Shown: positions 29,738 to 39,241 of the stretch, one piece after another
Position numbering within the stretch: position 1 is the stretch's first letter
How the letters are laid out: each line of letters opens with the position of its first letter
Assembly (NCBI GenBank): GCA_000333855.2
Contig: CM007345.1
Span: 673,527-737,526, forward strand
From: Endotrypanum monterogeii
Lineage: Eukaryota > Euglenozoa > Kinetoplastea > Trypanosomatida > Trypanosomatidae
Length of the DNA stretch: 64,000 nt
Direction of reading: 5' to 3'
Notes under the pieces: model-generated
What the model was told of the DNA's origin: nothing
What the model saw: the letters and a program-made list of their open reading frames with translations, nothing else
Databases searched by the model: none
Program-made: the position numbers and the translations under genes

Positions 29738-31471
29738 CTACACGTCACCCTCAAAGTCATCAGCGTATTCGTCATCAGGGGCAGGTGAGGCCGCCGAGGT
29801 CGATAAAGGAGGAGCCCCAGCGTTGGATGGAGACGAGGAGAGTGGCGACGGAGCAGTCCGCGCCGCTGGCGATGACGCCACGCTCGACGAAGAGAACTTG
29901 GACACTTCTAACTTACTACCCGCGTCGGTGACCTTCGTTGCTGAGGGGTCTTTGTCAAACTCCTCCCCGTTGTAGTCCGCCTCGAAGCTGTCGTTCTCGT
30001 ATGCACCATCAGCCACTTCGCTTTTCGTTTTCTCGACGTCGGCGGTTTGTGGGCGCTGCGCGGTACCATCGCTATCGAAGTCGTCGTCGCTGTAGTTCTC
30101 CCCCACCGCATGTTCCGCTGCGGCTTGCGGGCCATCGACCCCGTGAGCTTCGTGGACCTTGTCGGCCACAGCCGGTTGCGCTCCATTCGCATCGAGAGCA
30201 GAATCAATCGAGGCAGAGCTTCGCTCAAAGTCGTCGTCATGGTACGCATCTTGTGTTTTCTGCTCCGTCGAGCTGGGGAAGCTGTGTTCCTCCTTCTTCC
30301 CGTTCCCCCCCGCCCCGCCCGCCTCCTTGCTCGGGGAGAGGTAGGCAGCCGCGGCCGAGGACTTGGATGAAATAACCGACGCGGCTGGAGACTGTTGGTG
30401 GCGCGATGATTCCAGTGTATGTGCGGGTGTCTTATTAGCGTGGGGGTCTTCCGACAGGCTCCCTGCTTTCACGTCCGCTCCCGTTGTCTCATGCGATGTC
30501 ACCATAACCTCCTCCTCAGCGTGGTAGACCGGAGCCGAATGGCTGCCGTTCGCTGAGGATGAGGTCAACTTCGAGCTGGTGGGGCGCGCAGGGCTTTTCT
30601 TTGCTACCTCCTTATCCTTCGCCTTATTCCCGATGGGGGTTTTGTCCATGTTGTCGGACGGCTCTGGGCTAACAGGCCTCGAAGTTCTATTCTTATTAGT
30701 GTGGTCCCCCACGTTGTGTCGGTTGTTCCTGTGGCTGCTCGAGGTGTTGCCATGGGAGGAGGCACTCCGGCTCGTGGCTGCCGACGAGGAGCTGGTTACG
30801 TACTCGTGATTGTTGGGTAGGTCGCCAGCTGCTCGACCTTCCGCGTCTTCGGCTCGCACGCCAGTGTTCTCCTCGGCGTAGCGATGGTTCGTCGCCTCCG
30901 AATGCTGATGGGATCGCCCACCGGCCGCGGCACCGCCCTGACGCTCACCCAAGGGTTTTGTTGGCGGGCGACGCTTTTTCCTGGGCGCACTGCGCAGCAA
31001 CGCCTGGCGCTCTTCCTCTTCCCGCCGACGAGTCGCTTCACCCTTTCGGGAAGCGATGTCTTCAAGATCCTGGTTGCGGCGTTGGAGGAACCGTTGACGC
31101 GCTTCTTCCTTGCGCTGCTTCTCGATCTCCTGCTGGCGATGAAGGCGGCGGCGTTGAGAGGCGCGTTCCTGAATGAGCATCTCTTTTCTTACCCAGTAAA
31201 GCTCTAGATGCGGGTCTTCCAGGTCATTGTAGGGTGGAATGACGCGCTCCTGAGCCGGGCCGAGAGAGAACTCCACCTGTGGCAGCTGCGGCACCACTGA
31301 GCGTGAGGATAGGCGAGAGTCTGCCGTTACCGAGCGCGCGCGCGCTGAGGGCGAATAAAGGCGCTGGTAATCATCATGCCTCGCCCCACGGGAGGAAGAA
31401 CCGTTGTGAGGGCGATTCTGGTCCACAGAGGCCGGGCGATGGTCTGAAATGGGAGGCAGTGCTTTGGACAT
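29738..31471 (-). CDS. Hypothetical protein with coiled coil and Y-x-D-D-F-E motifs
   Basis: The protein has 577 residues from the ATG at 31471 (MSKALPPISDHRP); three codons upstream begin at a TTG. Residues ~90-190 are a highly charged single-helix or coiled-coil region (RRLHRQQEIEKQRKEEARQR and following). The middle is Ser/Thr/Asn/His-rich and probably disordered. The acidic C-terminal third has recurring aromatic-acidic motifs: YHDDDFERS, YSDDDFDSD, YENDSFEADYNGEEFD and, at the very end, YADDFEGDV. I do not recognise the family. A basic helical half plus acidic-aromatic motifs would suit a cytoskeletal or flagellar scaffold that binds microtubules or a partner through short motifs. That is inference only. 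Confidence 0.85.
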   Translation of the reverse strand: MSKALPPISDHRPASVDQNRPHNGSSSRGARHDDYQRLYSPSARARSVTADSRLSSRSVVPQLPQVEFSLGPAQERVIPPYNDLEDPHLELYWVRKEMLIQERASQRRRLHRQQEIEKQRKEEARQRFLQRRNQDLEDIASRKGEATRRREEEERQALLRSAPRKKRRPPTKPLGERQGGAAAGGRSHQHSEATNHRYAEENTGVRAEDAEGRAAGDLPNNHEYVTSSSSAATSRSASSHGNTSSSHRNNRHNVGDHTNKNRTSRPVSPEPSDNMDKTPIGNKAKDKEVAKKSPARPTSSKLTSSSANGSHSAPVYHAEEEVMVTSHETTGADVKAGSLSEDPHANKTPAHTLESSRHQQSPAASVISSKSSAAAAYLSPSKEAGGAGGNGKKEEHSFPSSTEQKTQDAYHDDDFERSSASIDSALDANGAQPAVADKVHEAHGVDGPQAAAEHAVGENYSDDDFDSDGTAQRPQTADVEKTKSEVADGAYENDSFEADYNGEEFDKDPSATKVTDAGSKLEVSKFSSSSVASSPAARTAPSPLSSSPSNAGAPPLSTSAASPAPDDEYADDFEGDV

Positions 31472-31944
31472 GATGCCCAAAACTTGGCTGAATCAACTGT
31501 GGATGGGTCTCCCCTTCGTTTTTTTTTTTGTACTGTTTTGTATTGTTTCGCTAGTGATGCCGCACAGCCGGATGCACATGTAGGGTATTTTTTGTTGTTG
31601 CTGTTGTTCGTTTGTTTGCTCGCGCGCAGGGGGGAGAGGGCAATCGTGTACCTTCAGCCAGCCAAGTGTGCGTGTCAGAGATCAGCTGGGGGAGGGTGCG
31701 TCGACAGCGCTGCTCCAACAAATCGCGAGGGAGAGAGACAGAAGCAAGAGCTAAGGGGAAAGGAGAAGAAAACCTGTTTACAGTTCTATTTCCGAGGGCG
31801 AAGATGAGTGCAAGGCACTTGCCCTGGAACAGCATATGACAACAGCACACAGACTGAAGTCTGAAAAGGACAAGACAGGGCAGGGCAGGAGAGGGTGCAA
31901 GGGCTCTTGTAGCCCATGCAGCCTGGTGCACATACAAGCCCATC

Positions 31945-31946
<2 letters not shown>

Positions 31947-31982
<36 letters not shown>
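31947..31982. repeat. (TA)n microsatellite left of the gap
   Basis: This is a continuous AT tract of about 36 bases; sequence quality appears to fail to its right. Confidence 0.95.
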
Positions 31983-31984
<2 letters not shown>

Positions 31985-32101
31985 GTGTGTGTGTAGTATT
32001 GTACTACTACTACCTACGTAGTAGTCCGTTAGGGGTACGGTCCGGTACGGTAGGGTGGTAGGACTAAGTAAATTAAATTTAAACTTAATAACGTCCGTAC
32101 C

Positions 32102-32121
32102 NNNNNNNNNNNNNNNNNNNN
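32102..32121. other. Assembly gap (20 N)
   Basis: Twenty undetermined bases, probably a fixed-size scaffold gap and not a measured length. Confidence 0.99.
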
Positions 32122-32237
32122 GAACGAACGGGACGGAGGGACGGACGGAGGAGGGTAGGGTCGAAGGGACGGTCGTTCGTTACGTACCGACTACGCGAGC
32201 CGTCGGTCGGCGACACTAACTAACGACCACTACTATA

Positions 32238-32271
<34 letters not shown>
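32238..32271. repeat. (TA)n microsatellite right of the gap
   Basis: This is a continuous AT tract of about 34 bases, the counterpart of the one at 31947-31982. The two could be ends of the same or neighbouring repeats. Confidence 0.9.
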
Positions 32272-32273
<2 letters not shown>

Positions 32274-33518
32274 GTGTGCGTGTGTATTGATTCCATCCAA
32301 GTGAGCGTTGGGAGCGTCAGGTGGTGCAGAATAATTATAATATGCCCATGGTTTCAGTAGACTTTATTGCGCACACGCACACGCACACACATTCACCACC
32401 TCCTCCCTCCCTAGTTGACCTCGTCGTCGTGTTGAACCGTCCTTAGTGACAGGGTCGCCATTCGGGGACAGTGACTAATAATAATAATAAAAGGACGTCC
32501 ACTGTGAAGGGGATGGAGAGGTGAGGGTCATTTCGTGTGGAGTCATGAGACACTCAGACGCACTTCATTGCATGTGCGCTGTTCCGTGTTTCTCAGAGGG
32601 TGTTCAAGTCTATCAGGGGGAGGGGGGGAGAGGAGGAGATAAATGGGAAACAAGAAATGTGTCAATGGGTATAGATGACAAACAGACGGAGGCGCCTGTC
32701 GGGTGTGTGTGTGTGTGTGTGTGTGCTTGTGCCCGCATTGTGGAGGGGGAGTTGTTTGAGACGATGGGATACGCTATTGATGACTCCTTCCAATGAGAAC
32801 CTCTTCTCTCCTGCACCCCTTCCCCGCGTTCAGCGGCGCGCCGCTTCAGCTCTTCACTGATGCCTCTCTCCTATATCTTGCACAACTAGCTATGCATCGA
32901 TTCAAAAATGCTACGCTCTCGCATGCACACATACGGGTGATGTCGGTCACTGAAGGTTTATAGAGTATCAGCGCCCGCGTGGCATCTGTGCGTACTTAGC
33001 AGCCGGCAGTTGCGCACTCGGAGCCACGGAGAGATGGAGCAGGTAGGGGTGGTTATGTGTGAGTGAGCGCGTGCGTGTGTGTGGCGTCTCAAACAGAAAT
33101 AGAGGGAATAGTACTTCCGAGGTGCACCCATATAACAGACACTGGTGTCCACACATGAGGGGGCTACATGAACGAGCACGCACGCGTGCAGCCACTCCAG
33201 CAAGCACCACGCAACAAGGCTGAGAAGACTATCTACATGCGGGTGGAGAAGGGAGAGGGGGGGGGCTCTATTGCTAGCGGCCGTGCAGTATATTGCCTTC
33301 ATGCAGACACGCATGACTGTCTGCGTGTCAATGTGCGTGACGACTTTGTATTACCTGATGCCTTAGCGTGGCAGAAAAAAAAAATGTATGATTACAGTAT
33401 CGCCGCAAGGAACAATCGCAGTGAGGTGGCGGGGGTGCGGTGGAGGGTGGGGGAGGAGCTGGTCCGCACCTGTGCCTCAGCGTCTGCCGGCTTCAAGGAT
33501 GTTGGTAACTCGCTTCCG

Positions 33519-36491
33519 CTACTCTCCTCCTGTGGAACGAGATGCTGCAGTACCAGTGGTAGCTGTCATGCGCTGCTGTTGTTGCTGTTGTGGGGGCTCC
33601 ACTCGACTGCCACTCGGTGTACTTGCTTGGTGCTGCTGATAGGAAATACCGGTAGGGGTAGGAACAGGGGTGGTATTCGTGTAGCCACTTGGGCTCAGTC
33701 GGCTTTGCTGGCGGGTGAGCGGCGTGACATAGGCGTTGATGGTTTGTGGTGGTGCACCTTGGAGCTGAATCGGCGAGTGAACGCGGTAGCCGTACGGCGA
33801 CTGCGCAAAGCCACTGCCGTTGGAGTGGGACGTGCTGGGGATCAGCTCCAGCTCTGCTCTCTGGGGTGGCGACTCTCCTCGCCCACGACCCACCATAACC
33901 GTTCGACTTCCATTAGCAGATGCCACTCCGCTTACTGTGGCGGTCAAGGGGTGATGTCCACCACCGCCATAAACTATACCCGGGGGACATGTTGGGCTGC
34001 GCCGGTGTGGTATCCATGACTCGTTAAGCGGATACGGACTGCAACCATTACGAGGATTGTGCGGCACACCTGCCGGTGATGCCGGGATCGATGGAGCCAT
34101 CAATTCATACTCACTCCCGAATATGGCGGAAATGTGATGTGGCATGCCACCGCGGCTGACGGGCCGGTGCGCTGGTGTGAGCCCCGCATGGTTTGCGTAG
34201 GTGCTTCCTGGGGTACCGCCGCTTGTGTTGTGTGCGTAGGCCGCGCTGTTGCGCATCATCAGTTGCTGGTAGTGTGAGTTAGCGCTGCCACGTCCGTTCA
34301 CACCACCGTGGCCCACATGACCGGTCCCCGAGCAGGTGAAGTGAAACGGAGAGGCGATGCGACTGTTGCCAGAGCTCATGTGGTAAAAAAAAGACTCATC
34401 CACTTTTGGACCCTCCGCGCCCTCCGACAGCTGCGGGCGGGACGGGGTGCACGCGGCTGCCATGGAGGCGGCGCGGCCGGAGTTAATATGCATGCTGAGA
34501 CTAGCGGTCGAGTAGAGGCCTGAGGTCGGACTGTTTTCAGTGAAGACGGGACTGCGGGAGTGAGACTGCATCGCGCCATCGTCGCCAGGACTATCTGCCA
34601 AGGCTGCGACGTTGGCAATTGAGTGCATCACGCCAGCAGGCGGCGCCTGAGTCGGCTTCCTACGCTTCAGTGCGGATTTATCAGCTACTTCCGTCGTGGC
34701 CGTTGGCGTGCTGTTTGATGGCGGGTGGCAAAGTCCCAAATCTAGCAGTGAGGCCTTGCCAAGCGGGAGGAAGCGCTCATCGATGTTGTTCAGGTCGCAC
34801 TCGTCCCACTGATGCAGCTGCCGCCTCCACGCGTTCAGAACACGGTCGAACTGGCGTTTGCTGCAGTCATACTCCGGGCGCGGCGTTATGGCATGCAAGG
34901 GGTTGTGATACTCTCGGTCACACGGGTGCCGAATGATGGAGGTGTATTTAAGATAGCCCTCCGTCTCCTTGCCATAAATAATCTGCTTCCGACGTTGGTC
35001 GAGGCGGCGGCGGCGCTCGTCGGTGTCTCCGGAGTTCATCATGTTGTCTGGCACAGGCACCGCTGTGTAGTTCAGGTACAATTCCTGCTGCACCTCCCCC
35101 AGGACGGCAAGACGCTGCGCCTCCGTAAAATTTTTTTCCAGCGGTTGCGAGGCCGGCAGCGGCGGCGGCGGCGTTCCACTCTGCTGCGAGCGCGCGTCTG
35201 CGGCGTTGCTGGCATCACCGGAGGGCGACTGGGAAGTCTTCACTTGCGCCTGCAGTTCTCTCTGCAGCAGGGAGACATTGCCAGTCGCGGTGAGCAGCGA
35301 AACTGCGGCGGTGGGGGTCTGGTTCGCGTAATGGGCAGAGGCCACTGTTCCGGCAGCTGCGCCACCACCTGCGGCATACACGGAGACCGAGGGCATACGC
35401 CGTTGTGCCCGCCGTGCGCTGGTACCCGTGTGAGAAGACGCGGTCCGTGAAGGTGCGGGGTCAACGACGGCAGCGGCTGCCGCCGTTGACCCTCGCATCT
35501 TGTGAGACCCAGGAGCGGCACCGACAAAAACTTGCAGTGCGGGTGGGGCTCGCAGTTCATGGGGACTGGTGCGGTAGACTGGGACAGCGCCAACACCGGT
35601 GCTGTTCATCGGGTATGTCATTCGTGTTGCACCACGCCCGGCGTTGCTACCCAATTGTTGGCTTGATACATGCTGCACCGATGACTTTCGTGTGGCTTCC
35701 CCGTGTATCCCACTGGGCACCACGCTAACGTCTTTTTCACTACTCATACATGAGGTGTGGGGCATGGGATGTCTCATCTCTGCCGCTATTTTATATTCAG
35801 CGAAGGTTGTGCCAGTGCCAGTGCTTTGGTTGTGCTGACTGCTCCGCCGGCTGGTAGTGTATAAGCATCCGTCAGCGTTGCCAGCATCGCGTGCCACTGG
35901 CGCTGGGTCTCGATTGAGGTGGCTGTGGCACTCGGCGGGAGTTCGAATGGCGCTGGTCGAAGAAGTGCACGTTGCTGCATGCAGCGCGACCTGGGGAGTG
36001 ACACCGCTCGCCAAAACCTTGAGCTCACTGTCCTCACTCATGGCAAATACCAGTGAGGAGTCGTGTGGGTGCTGTGACGGGGACGTCACGTTGCGCGAGC
36101 GTCGGTGCATGTCTGGTGGGGTGCCCAAATCCGAAATGGTGTTATGCATCATGATTGTATCCGTCGACACTGTTGCGTCGGTGTTTCGTTCAGCTGCATC
36201 AAAGTGTGTGGTGTTATGCCCGGCGTAGGACTTGGATGTCCACGGAAGTGTTGGCATGGCTGCACCGCCGTGCGGAGCAACATCAGTACGGTCTTTACCG
36301 GCCGCACAGTAAGGGTGGCGTGCAGCGTTACCTGCGGGGGGGAGACCTCGGTTTCCGGGCATGCTCCCGTCGTGGCCACCTGTGGCTGCTATGGTTGGCG
36401 GCCCCAGTGAAAAGGATGATGGCTGCGGCGACGATGAGGTGTTCTTGCGGGTGCTACCGCTCATGTTTGTCCCACGCATGGAGACGTGCAT
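33519..36491 (-). CDS. SLBP: Histone stem-loop-binding-type RNA-binding protein (SLBP)
   Basis: The protein has 990 residues from the ATG at 36491; nearby ATGs at 36479 and 36464 are also possible. The upstream open frame is Phe/Leu/Cys-rich and not convincing. Residues ~490-565 match the SLBP RNA-binding domain: RRKQIIYGKETEGYLKY (the Y-G-K-x-T/E core), then ITPRPEYDCSKRQFDRVL and AWRRQLHQWDE. In other eukaryotes this domain grips the 3' hairpin of replication-dependent histone mRNAs. The usual T-P-N-K phosphorylation motif reads T-P-R-P here. Long Ser/Thr/Gly/His-rich disordered arms flank the domain, and a Gln run is near the C terminus. Trypanosomatid histone mRNAs are polyadenylated, as far as I know, so the target may differ. 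This is one of possibly two SLBP paralogues in the lineage. Confidence 0.9.
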   Translation of the reverse strand: MHVSMRGTNMSGSTRKNTSSSPQPSSFSLGPPTIAATGGHDGSMPGNRGLPPAGNAARHPYCAAGKDRTDVAPHGGAAMPTLPWTSKSYAGHNTTHFDAAERNTDATVSTDTIMMHNTISDLGTPPDMHRRSRNVTSPSQHPHDSSLVFAMSEDSELKVLASGVTPQVALHAATCTSSTSAIRTPAECHSHLNRDPAPVARDAGNADGCLYTTSRRSSQHNQSTGTGTTFAEYKIAAEMRHPMPHTSCMSSEKDVSVVPSGIHGEATRKSSVQHVSSQQLGSNAGRGATRMTYPMNSTGVGAVPVYRTSPHELRAPPALQVFVGAAPGSHKMRGSTAAAAAVVDPAPSRTASSHTGTSARRAQRRMPSVSVYAAGGGAAAGTVASAHYANQTPTAAVSLLTATGNVSLLQRELQAQVKTSQSPSGDASNAADARSQQSGTPPPPLPASQPLEKNFTEAQRLAVLGEVQQELYLNYTAVPVPDNMMNSGDTDERRRRLDQRRKQIIYGKETEGYLKYTSIIRHPCDREYHNPLHAITPRPEYDCSKRQFDRVLNAWRRQLHQWDECDLNNIDERFLPLGKASLLDLGLCHPPSNSTPTATTEVADKSALKRRKPTQAPPAGVMHSIANVAALADSPGDDGAMQSHSRSPVFTENSPTSGLYSTASLSMHINSGRAASMAAACTPSRPQLSEGAEGPKVDESFFYHMSSGNSRIASPFHFTCSGTGHVGHGGVNGRGSANSHYQQLMMRNSAAYAHNTSGGTPGSTYANHAGLTPAHRPVSRGGMPHHISAIFGSEYELMAPSIPASPAGVPHNPRNGCSPYPLNESWIPHRRSPTCPPGIVYGGGGHHPLTATVSGVASANGSRTVMVGRGRGESPPQRAELELIPSTSHSNGSGFAQSPYGYRVHSPIQLQGAPPQTINAYVTPLTRQQSRLSPSGYTNTTPVPTPTGISYQQHQASTPSGSRVEPPQQQQQQRMTATTGTAASRSTGGE

Positions 36492-39241
36492 GGATAATGG
36501 TACCGCCCCAGTCGGCAGTCGGCGCGGACAACAACAAAAAAGATTTTGGCGAAGGTAAAAAAAAAGGAGAGTGCAAAATATATTCGCGGTTACTTGAGAG
36601 CAGGATCCACAACGTACGCAATCAGAGCAACGCACGCGTACTCGCACTGCCACAAACAAAAAAAACACGGAAGAATTTCTGCACCTGGTCGGAATCCAGA
36701 ACAACAACGAAAAGAAGAACAACAGAAAAGTGGACGCCGATGTTACCACAGCGGGTCCTCAGGGGGAGGGGAGAAAAGGGAGAGAGGGAAGGAGCACAGG
36801 AAGAAAAAAAAAGCCTCCCGATTGATCGGGTGGGGAGGGGAGGTGGGGTGGGGACACGGTTGATCACCGAGGGAGCGTGCGCAGGTAGCGTTGGCTACAC
36901 CTTTCTACTAAGCGGTGAGTGTACTTGTATGAGTTCGCATACGTGCAAGCATCAGCCTGCACACATGCGTGTGTTTATTACTACACCGATGGGTGTCTAT
37001 CCTGCCAAGGGGATGAAGAAGAGGGCAGGGCAGGACAGGGGAGATGAGAGAGGGGGTGGGGTGGGTGGGGGAGATGAGAGGGGTGTGTAAGAAGCAGGGG
37101 ATTCCGCTCGCACTGGTGCGCTTCTCTCTTAAATTCCGTCCCTGTGGCTCTGATGACTCTTCTGCCTCCTCAAGCACGAGCCCAGACCGACACACTTGTA
37201 CAGACCATAACACAACGAACAAAAAAAAAAAGAATTTCTTTTTCCTATCAAAAAAATGAAATGGCGATGCTTAGCGTAGGTGAGTGTGTATGTGCAGGTA
37301 CGAAAAATGAGTCGGTATATTCGGCGCACGAGCACACACACACAGGCACACGCACCACTCAACAACAGAGAGAAAAATGTGTGCTGCGTCAGCCGCGCTG
37401 AGGAAGCATACGATGCCCTTTATGATAGTATTTGATAGCAGGGATGTGATGGGCGATGCTGCGCGTGCCTGGATAAAGACGATTGGCTGAGAGACAGGAT
37501 CCAAGTCACCCCCCCAAAAAAAAATGGGACAGCGAGTGGGTGCGAAGGGGAGGGTGCAAAATCAAAAGGTATTTAAAAAAAAAACAGCAGACAAGATCCT
37601 TCACACGTGAAGGTCATCGATTGCAGCAAAACGAAAGATTGACGCGACCGCGAAGAGCAACAGCTGGCCGTAAAACGCTGCTGGGGGTGAGCACGGCCAG
37701 AAAGTAGGTCCTCTATTGATGCGATGAGGAGGAGGAGGGGGGGGACGGAGGGCTAGTGTTTGCGTTATAGAGATGGAAAAGGGGTGGTGGTGGTGACGGA
37801 GAGTGCATATATATATATATATATATAAAGAGAAAGGCTTTGATTGCAGCCAGGCCACACAAAATTATACTTTCTGTGCGAGCTTCGTGTGGGGTGTGCA
37901 CGTGGTGGAGAGAGGATGAGCTCAATCACGAAGAAAAGGGAGCAGACAGCGACGAAGATGGGAATGAGGGTGTGGGCGCATGTATGACCAGTGAACGCAC
38001 AGGGATGCAGTTTGTATGCGATGAAAGCAAGAACATCTGCAGGTGGATACTTAAGAGGTGTTGGAGAGAGAGGAGAGGAGGGAGGACTGCTAAGCACTCC
38101 CGTGGTCTCGGAAGGGCACGCGTTTTTGTTGTTGTTGCAGACCGTGAGCGGTGTCTGGCGTCTACGAGCACACACACACACACACACGCGGCAAGACACA
38201 CCACTGATTCGCTCTGTCGATCCCCAGCGCAGACGCGGTGATGGCGAGTCACTGTCAACCAAGCACACGGCAGCAGCCCCTCTTGAAAGTGATTAATACG
38301 AGAGAGGGCGGGTGACAGGGCCGATTTTTCCCTCATCGCCCAACCTCTTCCTTTCCATTTGATGGAAAGAAAGGTACATCCTTTTGAAGCGCGACAGCAG
38401 CAAAGCCAAAAATGGCATCGCCGTGATCTTAAGCTTTACGAAAAGCAGCAGTCGTTGTCCCCGGTGGAGTTTTTCTTTTGTTGTTGTTGGGCGGGGGCGG
38501 GGGAGGGAAGGGGAGGCGAGAAGAGCTCCCTGTCTTTCTGTCTTCTTTTTTCCCTTTTTATTTTTTTTTCCCAACGAGATCCATTTATGAGCGAAGAAAC
38601 ATAGACGCATGACAAAAACGAGGAACCAACACACGCTCGCATACACATCCCCAAGTACACACAGGCACGTACGCCTTATCGCCAGCGATCAAATGGTGAG
38701 AGTGGCGGAAAGAGAGGAAGGGGAGGAGGGAGGAGGAGGGAGGGGGGGGCGGTACATATCGAGCTGCTAACAAGAAATGAAAGTGGCGCGTTGAGGATAT
38801 CACAGCTATCAGCATCGCTATTGCTGCTTCCTCTCTCTCGAACTAGCTGATGCTGATTGGTTGGTCCCGCGCGGAGATATCAGCGAACAGACAACATCAT
38901 GCACGACGGCAAAAAAAACAAACAAACAAACAAACAAGATATCGGCGAAAAACAGACACGGCGCAGTAACATAAAAGAGAGGAGGAGCCACCAAACCACA
39001 ACGAAAAAGAGGAAATGAAAAAAAAAGGATGAGAAAAGGAGATGACCAGGGGAGTGAGAAAGCAATGAAGCTTTTATGTATGTATGTGTGTCTGTGGGTG
39101 GGTGTCGGTGGGTGTGATGTAGAAAATGTCATCCCCAGATCTCCCCTTCCCTAGATCTCTCTTCATACCCCTGCCAACAGAAGGCCTTCCCCCATGTCCA
39201 TCGTGAGAGAATTTCTGTGTTGCTAGTGACGGCAAGTCCCA
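36492..39241. other. Long intergenic region
   Basis: 2.75 kb between SLBP and NOT5 without a supported gene. It has A runs (~37219-37230, ~37573-37583), a GT/CA patch at ~38168-38187, a TA tract (37806-37827), a CAAA repeat (~38918-38936) and G-rich blocks near 37735 and 38738. The longest open frames (up to 167 residues on the minus strand) read through these repeats and have no domain. Confidence 0.6.

Larger units (their letters stand above)
31472..33518. other. Intergenic region containing an assembly gap
   Basis: About 2 kb without a supported gene. TA tracts at 31947-31982 and 32238-32271 bracket the N gap at 32102-32121 and about 100 bases of odd sequence on each side. A (TAA)n patch lies near 32476-32490, and a GT tract at about 32705-32724. 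The sequence between the TA tracts should not be used for annotation. Confidence 0.65.

Noticed and set aside
31990..32237. Possible novel short-unit repeat around the N gap
   Set aside because: The base-to-base steps match the 454 flow order, so a sequencing artefact explains it better.
33168..34019. 283-codon plus-strand open frame
   Set aside because: It overlaps the 3' end of SLBP in antisense, shows no domain, and its right half mirrors the coding composition of SLBP.
36155..37090. 311-codon plus-strand open frame
   Set aside because: It is partly antisense to the SLBP N terminus and partly Lys/Arg/Gly low complexity from purine-rich intergenic DNA.
37765..38268. 167-codon minus-strand frame between SLBP and NOT5
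   Set aside because: It includes translations of the GT and TA repeats and has no recognisable domain.
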